This document shows positions 7,103 to 14,519 of a DNA stretch of 21,308 nt, in pieces; positions within the stretch are counted from its first letter, which is position 1; every line of letters starts with the position of its first letter. A program made the position numbers and the translations under genes. A model generated the notes under the pieces. That model searched no databases. It was given only the letters and a program-made list of their open reading frames with translations, and had not been told where the DNA came from. The stretch comes from CAYWVR01 sp964461715 (GTDB lineage Bacteria; Planctomycetota; Phycisphaerae; FEN-1346). Location of the stretch: the NCBI GenBank assembly GCA_964461715.1, contig CAYWVR010000046.1:1-21308 (forward strand), read 5' to 3'.

Positions 7103-8564
7103 AGCATGCCACGTGCCCGTCGTGCAGCCGCATGAACATCCAGCCCCCGGCGCAGGCGGGCGTGACGGGGTTCATGTAGCCCGTGGCGTTCGGCGCGGTC
7201 CAGATGCCGCCCATCGCCTCAAAGATGATCGGGTCGGCCCGGAACATGGCGATCCGGTCCTCGTCGTGGCCCATGCTTGCGTCCACGAAGAGCCGCCCGT
7301 CCATCAGCACCATGAACCCGTTCCCCGCCGCCCCCGCCAACTCGGCGACGATCTTCCCCGTCTCCAGCTCGACGCACAGGAGCGCCCCGTTCTTCGCGCC
7401 GGCGTAGAGGTGCCCCTTGTGGATAACGGGCGTCGGGCCGGAGGTATAGCCGTAGACGGCGGGGAGTTCCCACGCCTTCACGGCCCCCTCCGGACGGATG
7501 CGATAGCACGCGAACCGGCCGCGGTCGGTCGCCCCGTTGAGGACCAGATGCGTCTCGTCGCAGACGGGCGTCTTCGAGTTCGAGCCGGGCGCGATCTCCC
7601 AGAGGACGCGGCCCGTGGCCGGCTCGACGGCGATGGTCTTCTCGGCCCCGGCGGAGATGAGGTACTCGACGCCTTTGTGGACCCACTTGACGGGCGAGGC
7701 CCAGTTGCCGAGGACTTTGCGGATCGACCAGCGGGGCTTGCCACTCGCGGCATCGAGGGCCACCAAGCCGCACTGATCGCCCCAGAAGTATTCCTTGATC
7801 GGCTGCTGGACCTTGTAGCCGAGGAAGTCGCTGGTGACGAGGACGTCGCCGACGACGATCGGGGCGCTCGAGAAGTCGCGGTTGAACTGGGGGATGCGGC
7901 TCTCCTTCTTGCAGATCGCCCGGAGCTTCTCCATGCGCTCGGCCCGCTCGCCGACGTTCGATTCCCAGCGCGGCTCCCCCGTCTTTGCGTCGAGGCAGTA
8001 CACGCGCCCGGCGGACCCGACGGCGTAGACCCGCTCACCCGCCACGCACGGCGTCAGGTTGCACGGACCGCCCTTGTTGAAGAGGTTGAAGTTCATGCCC
8101 TTGGCGGCAAAGACGCGCTTCCAGAGGGTCTTGCCGGTGGCGGCGTCGAAGCAGTGGACCACGTCGTCGGTGTCGACGGTCCACTTCTCCTTGCCGAACC
8201 CGCCTTCGGCGTGCTTGGCCGTCAGCGCCGCGTCGTAGGTCTCGCCCGCCCCGGTCTCGTAGTAAAAGAGGTAGACGCGGCCGTCGGAGTAGACCGGGCT
8301 CGCAAACCCGCCGCTGATCTTCCCCTCCTCGGGGGAGACGACCTTCCGCCCGTCGGCAACGCGGGCCCCGGGGATGGCCTCGCTCGTCCAAACGAGCCGC
8401 GCCTTCGTCGGGTCGTCGACGAGCGTCCGGCCGCTCGGCGTCGCCGCCCCCGTGTGATACGGCCCGCGCCAGACGGGCCACCCCGGGTCGGGCGCTGCGG
8501 CGCGGGCCGCGCCTGTAACCAGAAGACTCGCGATGCTTAGAACAAGCGTGACGGCTCGGGGCAT
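7083..8564 (-). CDS. Secreted PQQ-like beta-propeller (outer membrane protein assembly factor BamB-like) protein
   Basis: A 493-residue protein. The start at 8564 gives a signal peptide (MPRAVTLVLSIASLLVTG, then ARAAA) with AAGGAG eight bases upstream; the open frame continues to 8852 without coding character. The mature protein begins with WPVWRGPYHTGA, the usual first strand of planctomycete PQQ-repeat proteins. At least five propeller repeats of the form A-x-D/E-x-x-[TS]-G-x-x-x-W/A are visible: FDAATGKTLW, LDAKTGEPRW, LDAASGKPRW, VEPATGRVLW and VELETGKIVA. The family is structural: bound PQQ is not implied, and quinoprotein dehydrogenase residues are not evident. It probably acts in the periplasm as a binding or scaffold protein. 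It lies 50 bp after the unknown secreted protein gene, and its stop is TAG, which matters for reading the TAGs downstream. Confidence 0.88.
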   Translation of the reverse strand: MPRAVTLVLSIASLLVTGAARAAAPDPGWPVWRGPYHTGAATPSGRTLVDDPTKARLVWTSEAIPGARVADGRKVVSPEEGKISGGFASPVYSDGRVYLFYYETGAGETYDAALTAKHAEGGFGKEKWTVDTDDVVHCFDAATGKTLWKRVFAAKGMNFNLFNKGGPCNLTPCVAGERVYAVGSAGRVYCLDAKTGEPRWESNVGERAERMEKLRAICKKESRIPQFNRDFSSAPIVVGDVLVTSDFLGYKVQQPIKEYFWGDQCGLVALDAASGKPRWSIRKVLGNWASPVKWVHKGVEYLISAGAEKTIAVEPATGRVLWEIAPGSNSKTPVCDETHLVLNGATDRGRFACYRIRPEGAVKAWELPAVYGYTSGPTPVIHKGHLYAGAKNGALLCVELETGKIVAELAGAAGNGFMVLMDGRLFVDASMGHDEDRIAMFRADPIIFEAMGGIWTAPNATGYMNPVTPACAGGWMFMRLHDGHVACYDLRQP

Positions 8565-8614
8565 GCGTAGGGCTCCTTCCAGGCCATGAAAGGTTGAACC
8601 CGCGCGGCGGCCGC

Positions 8615-9643
8615 TCAGTCCTGCGCCGATTCGGGTTTCGGCGCGGGACGCCAGAGCCGGAAGATCACCACGAGGCCGTCCTTCCCGCCGCCGGGGCGCG
8701 GTTGGACGGGCTGCACCTGGCGCATCTCGCCCTCGACCCACCCGACCGCCGCCGCCAGGCCCGTCTCGGAGTCGATGGCCGCGCCCCAGAACGTGGCGCC
8801 GCGGCCCTCGCCGTCGGCGCCAACGTGGGTCGAAAGGAGCGTCCGCTGCCATTCGCGGTCGACGAGGAGGAGGCCCGCCCCGTCGCCATAGCCGAAGCCG
8901 TGCGTCTCGCCCGGCGTGATACCGCGCCCCACGACCATCATCCGTCCCCAGCGGTCCCAGCAGGCGGCGTTGGCGAAGCCGCGGAGGATCATCTGCCGCA
9001 CGGGCGCCCCGTCGGTCGGGTTGATCTCATAGACGAAGCTCGAGGTCCCCTTGCCACCCCCGTGCTTGAGGGCAAAGGCGAGCTTCGCGTCGAGGTCGCG
9101 CGGGTCGCGGTGGAGCGTCGTGTTGCCGCCATCGCACTTCGCGAAGGCAACGAGATGGGCGTTCGGCATCGGCGCCAAGTACGTGCACCGGCTGTCGGCC
9201 ATGAGGTGCCGCGGCTTGCAGTCGCCGTGGCTCCATCCCCACCACGACCAGCCGGGCCCGCAGAGGTACGGCTGCTGGAGGATGGCATGGACCTGCTTAT
9301 AGCCGTAGGTGAGCGGCCCGAGCCGGCGCATCCCGAACGCCTTGATGCCGCTCCCCAGGTCGTACTGGACAGCCGAGGGGTTGCCCGCGGGGAGCACGTC
9401 GAACGTGCCGTCGTCCTTCAGGGTGAAGCGGACGTTCATGCCGCGGCTCGATGCCTCGACCCGCCCGCGGCCAACGGTGACCGTCTGGAACCCCTGGTCG
9501 CCCGCGCCGCCGATACGGGCCGTGAGCAGCAGCTCGGGCGCGAGGTCGGGGCCGGGCCCGTCGAGAAAGCCCGGAGGCGGCGCCGCGGCCGCGAGACCCG
9601 GAACGATCACCGCCAGCAGGAGTCCCACCCCGCGCACCGCCAT
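8615..9643 (-). CDS. Secreted protein of unknown function
   Basis: A 342-residue protein; I do not recognise the family. The start at 9643 gives a signal peptide (AVRGVGLLLAVIVPGLAAAA) with GAGAGGAA upstream; the longer open frame to 10156 runs antisense into the esterase gene and is not coding. Visible features are a repeated pattern of short beta-rich stretches with Gly turns (TARIGGAGDQGFQTVTVGRG, LRGFANAACWDRWGRMMVVG, GATFWGAAIDSETGLAAAVG), which suggests a beta-propeller of about six or seven blades. There is a striking Trp/Cys-rich segment (CGPGWSWWGWSHGDC), and the C-terminus is proline-rich. It is the first gene of the minus-strand run, divergent from the esterase gene, and is followed 50 bp later by the PQQ-like propeller gene. 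An extracytoplasmic binding or sensor-like role is possible; no catalytic motif is evident. Confidence 0.75.
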   Translation of the reverse strand: MAVRGVGLLLAVIVPGLAAAAPPPGFLDGPGPDLAPELLLTARIGGAGDQGFQTVTVGRGRVEASSRGMNVRFTLKDDGTFDVLPAGNPSAVQYDLGSGIKAFGMRRLGPLTYGYKQVHAILQQPYLCGPGWSWWGWSHGDCKPRHLMADSRCTYLAPMPNAHLVAFAKCDGGNTTLHRDPRDLDAKLAFALKHGGGKGTSSFVYEINPTDGAPVRQMILRGFANAACWDRWGRMMVVGRGITPGETHGFGYGDGAGLLLVDREWQRTLLSTHVGADGEGRGATFWGAAIDSETGLAAAVGWVEGEMRQVQPVQPRPGGGKDGLVVIFRLWRPAPKPESAQD

Positions 9644-9764
9644 CGCAGCTTCCTCTCCCGCTGAAGCCCTCTTTATGTACGCAGCAGCACGGTACAAATG
9701 CGACGATTTCGGCGAAGCGCGAACCTCGGCGGACAAAGCGGTCGCCCCGCCCGCCCTCGAACGG

Positions 9765-9770
9765 TAGAAT
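9765..9770 (+). promoter_or_regulatory. Weak -10 candidate for the esterase gene in the divergent intergenic region
   Basis: TAGAAT stands 19 bp before the esterase ATG inside the 145-bp divergent gap 9644-9788. It matches five of six bases of the sigma70 -10 box, but no convincing -35 box lies 16-18 bp upstream. The gap must also hold the promoter of the minus-strand run; I could not find a clear one there. The gap is visibly richer in A and T than its surroundings, in keeping with a promoter region. Confidence 0.3.
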
Positions 9771-9788
9771 AACCGCCAAGGAGACTCC

Positions 9789-11111
9789 ATGTCACGCTTG
9801 GTGCCGGTCGTCCTCGTCCTCACCCTCGCGGGCGCGCCCCTGGTGGCCGCGGACCTCGAGGAGCTTGTTGGCGAGATCTTCCGCGAGGAGGACCCGGCGG
9901 CGCGGGGCGCGTCGCTTGCGCGGTTCGAGGGCCTCGAGCCCAAGGACTGGTCGGGCTTGCGCGCGCTTCTGCACCGCGCGGCCCCGCGGCCGGGCCTCGA
10001 TCCGGGCACGCACCGCTTCACGGCCCCGGCGGCCGACGGCGTCCCGGCGGTCGAGTACGCCCTCCGCGTCCCGCCCGGGTACGACCCGCACGACCCGGAG
10101 GGCCTGCCCCTCGTCCTCGCCTGCCACGGGACGGGCGACACGGGCGCGCGGTTCATGGCGGAGATGGAGTCGATCCTCGATCCGGACGCGCCGCCGGTGC
10201 TGGTGGCCTGCCCCGACGCGCCCGAGCCGGGCGTCTACCGCGTCTCGCGAACGATGACGGACTACCCGCTCGCCGTGCTGGCGGACGTGCGGCGGCGGGC
10301 GAACGTCGATGCCGACCGCGTCGTCCTGACGGGCTACTCGAAGGGCGGATACACGACGTGGGGGACGGCGCTCTTCTCGCCGGGCGCGTGGGCGGGCGCG
10401 GTGCCGATCGCCGGGTGGCCGCTCGTCGAGATTCGCACGCCGGGTGAGCTCGAGTACCTCGGCAACGTCCTCCCGCTGGCCATCCAGCACCACTGGGGCG
10501 AGAACGACATCCTCCCCGGTCAGACCCAGGGCATCAACACCTTCAGCCGCGCCGTGGCCGCCGAGATGAAGGCCCTCGGCGCCCCGCACTACACACCGCG
10601 CGAGTACCCCGGCGAGGGCCACCGGATCGGCCTCGACGTCGCTGCCGTGCGGGCCTTCGTGGCCGACGCGCGGCGCCAGGTGCAACCGCCGAAGGCGAAG
10701 CTCGTGTTCCACCACCTCTGGCAGGGCCGCGCGTGGGTCGTCCGGGCCGTCGCGGGCGCCGAGCCGGACCTCTCGGAGACCCCCACCTTCCCCATCCGCA
10801 ACCCGAAGGACGTGCCGCGCGCCCTCCGCGAGTACTACCGCAAGGTCGCCCTGGAGGTCGGCTACGCGTACGCGCCCGAGACGAACGTGCTGGCCGTCAC
10901 GGCGCGCGGCGTGACGGCGGTCGAGGTGGACCTCGTGGCGGGGAAGGTGGACTTCGCGCGGCCGATGCGGGTGATGCTGAACGGGCGCGGCCCGCCGGCC
11001 GAGAAGCGGGCGATCGACTGGGCCCTACTCTTCGCCACGGCCCGGGAGACGTACGACTTCGAGCGGCTCGTCGCGGCTCGGGTGCGGCTCGAAGTCCCCT
11101 CGGGCTCGTAA
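9789..11111 (+). CDS. Secreted alpha/beta-hydrolase esterase
   Basis: A 440-residue protein with a signal peptide (residues 1-21) and an excellent ribosome site AAGGAG five bases before the ATG. Residues ~70-295 are an alpha/beta hydrolase of the esterase/PHB-depolymerase-like type: oxyanion segment CHGTGDTG at 112-119, nucleophile GYSKGG with Ser184, probable acid Asp240 in HHWGEND, and His278 in GEGHRI. A C-terminal ~140-residue beta-rich domain (from about 298) of the kind seen in planctomycete secreted hydrolases follows, and could aid substrate binding. A feruloyl- or acetyl-esterase role is possible; the real substrate is not known. It is the only plus-strand gene of the left and middle parts and ends 4 bp from the stop of the convergent URO-D-like gene. 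Confidence 0.87.
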   Translation: MSRLVPVVLVLTLAGAPLVAADLEELVGEIFREEDPAARGASLARFEGLEPKDWSGLRALLHRAAPRPGLDPGTHRFTAPAADGVPAVEYALRVPPGYDPHDPEGLPLVLACHGTGDTGARFMAEMESILDPDAPPVLVACPDAPEPGVYRVSRTMTDYPLAVLADVRRRANVDADRVVLTGYSKGGYTTWGTALFSPGAWAGAVPIAGWPLVEIRTPGELEYLGNVLPLAIQHHWGENDILPGQTQGINTFSRAVAAEMKALGAPHYTPREYPGEGHRIGLDVAAVRAFVADARRQVQPPKAKLVFHHLWQGRAWVVRAVAGAEPDLSETPTFPIRNPKDVPRALREYYRKVALEVGYAYAPETNVLAVTARGVTAVEVDLVAGKVDFARPMRVMLNGRGPPAEKRAIDWALLFATARETYDFERLVAARVRLEVPSGS

Positions 11112-11115
11112 CTCC

Positions 11116-12363
11116 TCATTCGCCCAGCCGGTCGATCTCCTCGCGGGCGATGCGGCTCCAGACGGCGAACCGCTCCGGCTCGCCCATGCACGTGTGCGTA
11201 TCCTTGAGGATCACCTCGACGACGCACCCCCGTGTCGCCTCCAGGCCGTGGCGCAGGTACGCCCGGATCGCCTCCGGGTCGTACTCCCCCGCCACGTGCT
11301 GCGGCTTCGGCTTCCAGGAGAAGATGACGTCGCGCCCCAGCCGTTCCGCGCACGCCTCGACGTCGGCCCACGGGCTGATGGACACGCGCCGCAGGTTCGG
11401 GATGCGCAGCACCTCGTCGAGCTTCCGCGTCAGATCCTCGCAGCACCCGTAACCGTTCAGGCCGAACGGCGCGAGCAGCCGCCGCTCGTACTGCAGCACG
11501 AACCGCTCGTGCATCTCAGGCGAGACCTGGGCCATCTCCTGGGCCTCGGCCGAGGCCCACAGGTCGCAGGGGCGGACGCGGTCGGGGTCGAAGCCGGGGG
11601 CGGGCAGCTCGTCCGTCCACCCGCGCCCGCCGCTCGAATGGTACGTATTGTCATTATTAAGGGAAAACACGCCCCGGGCCTCCTGCTCCCGGACGAGCCG
11701 CCGGTGCCCCTCCTCCAGGAAGGTCATCGCGTCCTCGAGCATCGCGGGCTCGAGGACCATGTCCATCATCACCTGCTCCAAGCCCCGCAGCGACGTCCAC
11801 TCCTTCATCAGGTGGAAGCTGACGCGCTTGACGCCCTCGCACCGGACTTCGAGAATCCCGTCGAAGATCGCGCGGGCCTCGGCCACGTTTCGGGCGGTGG
11901 CCTCGTCGTCGACGCAAAGCTCCGGCATCCGCAGCTTCTCCAGGTCCTTCCGCCGGTGGACGACCGGGTCGAACGCCCACGCTCCCGTCGCCGCGGACGA
12001 GGGGATTCGTTTCGGCTCCAGGCCCCACCCCGTGTGCCAGACCGACGGGCTCACCTCCCACACCGGCTCGACGACCGTGTCGTCGGCCAACAGCTCATGC
12101 CAGGCGATCTGTTGGCGGAGGCGGTGCTCGAAGCCGCGCGCGAGGCGGCCGGTGCAGCGGTGGGCTTCGGGCGGGAGAATCTCGCGCCACGAGCCCTCGG
12201 GCGAAATGTAGAGGAGGGGACGCCGCCGGTCGAGCCCGTTGTGCCGCCGCCAGAGGGCCTTCCGTTCCTCTTGGATCGGCATGTGCCCGATGTCGGCGAC
12301 GCGGCGAGCCAGCTCCCGCAGGGCTTCGCGGTCGGCCGTCGAGATCGCTTCGCGCTCAGCCAC
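11116..12363 (-). CDS. Uroporphyrinogen decarboxylase (URO-D)-like protein
   Basis: About 415 residues from a GTG at 12363, which has AGAGG about seven bases upstream; an ATG at 12423 has GGAGG only one base before it, too close to work well, and would add 20 basic residues. The sequence REALRELARRVADIG followed by a helical N-terminus and a C-terminal TIM-barrel part (SISPWADVEACAERLGRD, then IFSWKPKPQHVAGEYD, then DTHTCMGEPERF) matches the large planctomycete/armatimonadete group annotated as the URO-D or URO-D/MtaA family. Most members are not heme enzymes. The group is related to corrinoid-dependent methyltransferases, and their substrates are largely unknown. A heme role is unlikely, since no heme genes are nearby. 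It has its own promoter (12454-12482) and converges on the esterase gene with a 4-bp gap. Confidence 0.82.
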   Translation of the reverse strand: MAEREAISTADREALRELARRVADIGHMPIQEERKALWRRHNGLDRRRPLLYISPEGSWREILPPEAHRCTGRLARGFEHRLRQQIAWHELLADDTVVEPVWEVSPSVWHTGWGLEPKRIPSSAATGAWAFDPVVHRRKDLEKLRMPELCVDDEATARNVAEARAIFDGILEVRCEGVKRVSFHLMKEWTSLRGLEQVMMDMVLEPAMLEDAMTFLEEGHRRLVREQEARGVFSLNNDNTYHSSGGRGWTDELPAPGFDPDRVRPCDLWASAEAQEMAQVSPEMHERFVLQYERRLLAPFGLNGYGCCEDLTRKLDEVLRIPNLRRVSISPWADVEACAERLGRDVIFSWKPKPQHVAGEYDPEAIRAYLRHGLEATRGCVVEVILKDTHTCMGEPERFAVWSRIAREEIDRLGE

Positions 12364-12428
12364 GGGACGCCTCTTCCGCCCCGTGCGGGCGCACACGGAG
12401 GATATTCGGTCGATCCATCGCATGCCTC

Positions 12429-12450
12429 CGGCCCGGCGCGCGCCGGGCCG
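12429..12450. promoter_or_regulatory. Perfect 22-bp palindrome at the predicted transcription start (candidate operator)
   Basis: CGGCCCGGCGC (12429-12439) is followed directly by its complement GCGCCGGGCCG (12440-12450), with no mismatch and no spacer. It lies 3 bp after the -10 box of the URO-D-like promoter, so it covers the likely start point and early leader. It could be a repressor operator, or a GC-rich leader hairpin. It stops just before GGAGGC and the ATG at 12423, and as RNA it could shield that site. Confidence 0.5.
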
Positions 12451-12453
12451 AAG

Positions 12454-12482
12454 ATGATAGCGGGAAACGGGGGCGGCGTCAA
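12454..12482 (-). promoter_or_regulatory. Sigma70-type promoter of the URO-D-like gene
   Basis: On the minus strand TTGACG (12482-12477) and TATCAT (12459-12454) are separated by exactly 17 bp. This gives five of six matches in each box and ideal spacing. It starts 12 bp after the stop of the DsbD-type gene and points at the URO-D-like gene, so that gene need not depend on read-through from upstream. Confidence 0.65.
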
Positions 12483-12494
12483 GGCCGCGCGGGG

Positions 12495-13382
12495 TCAGTC
12501 GGACGCCTTGCCCTCGTCGGCGGCGAGCAGCGCGGGAAGCGGGATGACCACCCGCACCCCCCGCCGCTCATCCTCGGCCGCGCGGTATCCGACCACGCAT
12601 TCGAGCAGCGGTTTCCGCAGCTCGCGGCCCCTGAGGACGCGGACCGTCAGGCCGATGCGCGTCGCGCGGCCCTCGGTGCGGACCTCGACGTTCTCGACCA
12701 CCAGCTCCGGCGGCGGGGCCGGGAAAAACGCGACGTCGGCCGGCACCACGCGCCAGCGCACGAGGACCGTGATGCGGCCCGCCTCGCCGCCGGCTCCCAG
12801 GCCGCCCGTCACCTCGGCCGACGCCGGAGCCTCGGGCACGCTCGCGTCGACCGGCACGCGCCGGGCCCACGTCTCGAAGAGGTCGGCGTTTGCGGGGTCG
12901 GGGTCAGTCTCGACGGGGAGCGTCGCCTCCAGGACCGCCGCTCCCGGCACACAGGCATCCTTGCATGCGAGCCACGCCACCGCCGCTCGGATCGCGACGG
13001 GCGTCCCCGGCTCGAAGGTCGCGGGGACCTCGACGGGGATCGTCAGCAGCACCTCCTTCGCGTACCCGAACCCGGCCACGCCGCCGGGCTGCGTGAACCG
13101 CTCGGGCGTCGGCCAGAGGATCGGCCCGACCTTGAACCCCTCGGGCAGCGCCAGATCGATGCTCGTCGCGAGGCCCGCGTCGCCGGGATGCTTCCAGTAG
13201 ACGTGCCAGCCGGGCTGCATCTTGAACAGGACGCCCACGAGCAGCGTCCCGCCCGGCCGGGCGCCGTCGGCGCTCAGTCTCAGCTCGGCCGTCACATGCG
13301 CCGGCGCCGCCGCACGGGCGGGGACGGCGAGCGCGGCCAGCGCCAGGGCAAGGCCCCAGGCACACAGCGCGCGGGGTCCCAT
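12495..13382 (-). CDS. Secreted stand-alone DsbD N-terminal-type domain protein
   Basis: A 295-residue protein. The start at 13382 gives a signal peptide (MGPRALCAWGLALALAALA) and a near-perfect ribosome site AAGGAGGTG four bases before it. Residues ~28-150 match the DsbD alpha domain (DsbD_N/DsbC-like): PGWHVYWKHPGDAG at 57-70, LPEGFKVGPILWPTPERF, GFGYAKEVLL, and the paired cysteines WLACKDACVPG (Cys140, Cys144). In full DsbD this domain takes electrons from the membrane domain and reduces periplasmic partners. Here both the membrane and thioredoxin domains are absent; residues ~155-295 form another beta-rich region. It is the third gene of a compact operon with the two small membrane proteins (20-bp gap). 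Thiol-redox or metallochaperone-like roles are plausible. The electron donor is not in the window. Confidence 0.85.
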   Translation of the reverse strand: MGPRALCAWGLALALAALAVPARAAAPAHVTAELRLSADGARPGGTLLVGVLFKMQPGWHVYWKHPGDAGLATSIDLALPEGFKVGPILWPTPERFTQPGGVAGFGYAKEVLLTIPVEVPATFEPGTPVAIRAAVAWLACKDACVPGAAVLEATLPVETDPDPANADLFETWARRVPVDASVPEAPASAEVTGGLGAGGEAGRITVLVRWRVVPADVAFFPAPPPELVVENVEVRTEGRATRIGLTVRVLRGRELRKPLLECVVGYRAAEDERRGVRVVIPLPALLAADEGKASD

Positions 13383-13386
13383 GGTA

Positions 13387-13395
13387 CACCTCCTT
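13387..13395 (-). promoter_or_regulatory. Strong ribosome binding site of the DsbD-type gene
   Basis: AAGGAGGTG reads on the minus strand four bases before the ATG at 13382 and complements the 16S anti-SD end almost fully. It fixes the start of the gene against the much longer open frame, which runs on upstream over the neighbouring membrane protein gene. Confidence 0.75.
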
Positions 13396-13402
13396 CGTTC
13401 CT

Positions 13403-13813
13403 TCATTCTATGCGCTCGCGCGCCTTCGCCCCAAGCGCGAGGATGAGAATCCCGAGCAGCACCGCGGGCGGCCCTTCCGCCGCGATCCACCACCACGGCA
13501 AGCCGAGCTGCGCGTCGACCACCGTCATCAGCGCCCCGAACAGCACGCTTCCGATGCCGAGGAACGCGATCACCGTCGCGTGTCGCCGGAGGTCGAACGA
13601 GACCAGGATCAGAAACGCCCCGCTCAGGGCGTACCCCGCGGATATGCTGCGGATGAGATAGAGGATGACCGGCCCCTCCGGAAACGCCCCCAGCCCGAGC
13701 CACGCGTGCGTCCGGACGAACCAGTCGCGCGGGGCGAAGACGGCGGGCAGGGCAAAGAGGAGCGCCACGCCCGTCAGCCGCAGCACCCAGGCCAAAAGCT
13801 TCCATGCATTCAT
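13403..13813 (-). CDS. Small four-helix membrane protein, tandem paralogue B
   Basis: A 136-residue integral membrane protein with four predicted helices (about 8-26, 48-69, 77-99 and 108-128). It is clearly related to the gene directly upstream. Shared positions include APRDW at 27-31, GLGAFPEGPVILYLIRSISA, RRHATVI and LPWWWIAAEG. It contains no cysteine, so it cannot itself shuttle thiols to the DsbD-type partner. I recall similar unnamed small proteins in planctomycete genomes but no named Pfam family. The start ATG has GGGAGGGA seven bases upstream; the gap to the upstream paralogue is 15 bp and to the DsbD-type gene 20 bp, so the three are one operon. Function unknown. Confidence 0.8.
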   Translation of the reverse strand: MNAWKLLAWVLRLTGVALLFALPAVFAPRDWFVRTHAWLGLGAFPEGPVILYLIRSISAGYALSGAFLILVSFDLRRHATVIAFLGIGSVLFGALMTVVDAQLGLPWWWIAAEGPPAVLLGILILALGAKARERIE

Positions 13814-13828
13814 GGTCCCATCCCTCCC

Positions 13829-14236
13829 CTATCTTCGTCGCGCGAGGAGCTCAAGTACGAGCACCAGGACACCGATGACGAGGCACGCCCCGCCGTCGCT
13901 CGCGACCCACCACCACGGGATATCCAAGCGCCACCCGAGCGTCAGGTAGAACGCGCCCGCCAGCGCGAAGATCAGCCCGACATACACGATCACCGACGCG
14001 TGACGCCGCGTCCGGTACGAGATCACCCAGAAGAGGCCCCCCATCATCGCGCAAAGCGCCGAGACCGCCCGCGCCAGGTACGCCACCACCGGCCCCTCCG
14101 GCAGCGGCCCGAGGCCCATCGTCCGGTGCCCCGCGTCCATCCAGGACCGCGGCGCGAAGACGAAAACGACGGCCACGAGCATCATCACGCCGGCGAGGCG
14201 CAGCACAAGCTTCAAGGCACGGACGGCCGTGGGCAT
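13829..14236 (-). CDS. Small four-helix membrane protein, tandem paralogue A
   Basis: A 135-residue integral membrane protein of the same family as its downstream neighbour: APRSW, GLGPLPEGPVVAYLARAVSA, RRHASVI and IPWWWVASDG stand in the same order and spacing. It has two cysteines (in ALCAMMGG and GGACLVIG) that the paralogue lacks. The start at 14236 has AAAGGAG six bases upstream; the open frame reaches 14443 but that stretch is the promoter region. It is the first gene of the three-gene operon. Tandem retention of two divergent copies suggests they form a heteromer or have distinct roles; this is inference. Stop codon is TAG. Confidence 0.8.
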   Translation of the reverse strand: MPTAVRALKLVLRLAGVMMLVAVVFVFAPRSWMDAGHRTMGLGPLPEGPVVAYLARAVSALCAMMGGLFWVISYRTRRHASVIVYVGLIFALAGAFYLTLGWRLDIPWWWVASDGGACLVIGVLVLVLELLARRR

Positions 14237-14256
14237 GGGCGCTCCTTTCCGGTTCC

Positions 14257-14285
14257 ATGATACGGCCCCGCCGCCCCCGCCGCAA
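14257..14285 (-). promoter_or_regulatory. Candidate promoter of the small membrane protein/DsbD-type operon
   Basis: On the minus strand TTGCGG (14285-14280) and TATCAT (14262-14257) have a 17-bp spacer. The -10 box is identical to that of the URO-D-like gene 1.8 kb away. The predicted start would leave a leader of about 14 bases before the ATG at 14236. The -35 match is only moderate. Confidence 0.45.
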
Positions 14286-14437
14286 AGCGTTGCTGACACC
14301 GCCCGTTTCCTGGCGCTGCCGGCCGCTTCTCTGCCGGTGTGCACTGCGGGTTGGCGCGCCCAGCGACTTCGCCGATGCAGCCCACGGACAGACAGGCCGC
14401 CCGTGCCGCCATCTTCTGGCGAAGCCGCGCAAGAGCC

Positions 14438-14466
14438 TTGCACCCCTGCCGCCCGGCCGGTAGGGT
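14438..14466 (+). promoter_or_regulatory. Weak candidate promoter of the oxidoreductase fusion gene
   Basis: TTGCAC (14438-14443) and TAGGGT (14461-14466) are spaced by 17 bp, about 55 bp before the ATG at 14520. Each box matches only about half of the consensus. The rest of the 283-bp divergent gap (14237-14519) holds no gene; I noted only a loose CTTCGCC/GGCGAAG pair (14367-14373 and 14418-14424). Confidence 0.3.
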
Positions 14467-14519
14467 TACCGCCTCAAGCGCCAGCGCGGGGCTGGCCGAC
14501 TACGGACGAAAGGTGGATC

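Noticed and set aside
6732..8540. A 602-codon plus-strand open frame antisense to the PQQ-like gene
   Set aside because: Low-complexity composition with no start signal, and the minus strand encodes clear propeller repeats.
13403..14236. The two membrane paralogues as the missing electron-transfer part of DsbD
   Set aside because: Paralogue B has no cysteine and paralogue A has no paired cysteines like those of the DsbD membrane domain.
14367..14424. CTTCGCC/GGCGAAG pair as an operator or hairpin
   Set aside because: The arms are only 7 bp with a 44-bp spacing, which is expected by chance in this composition.
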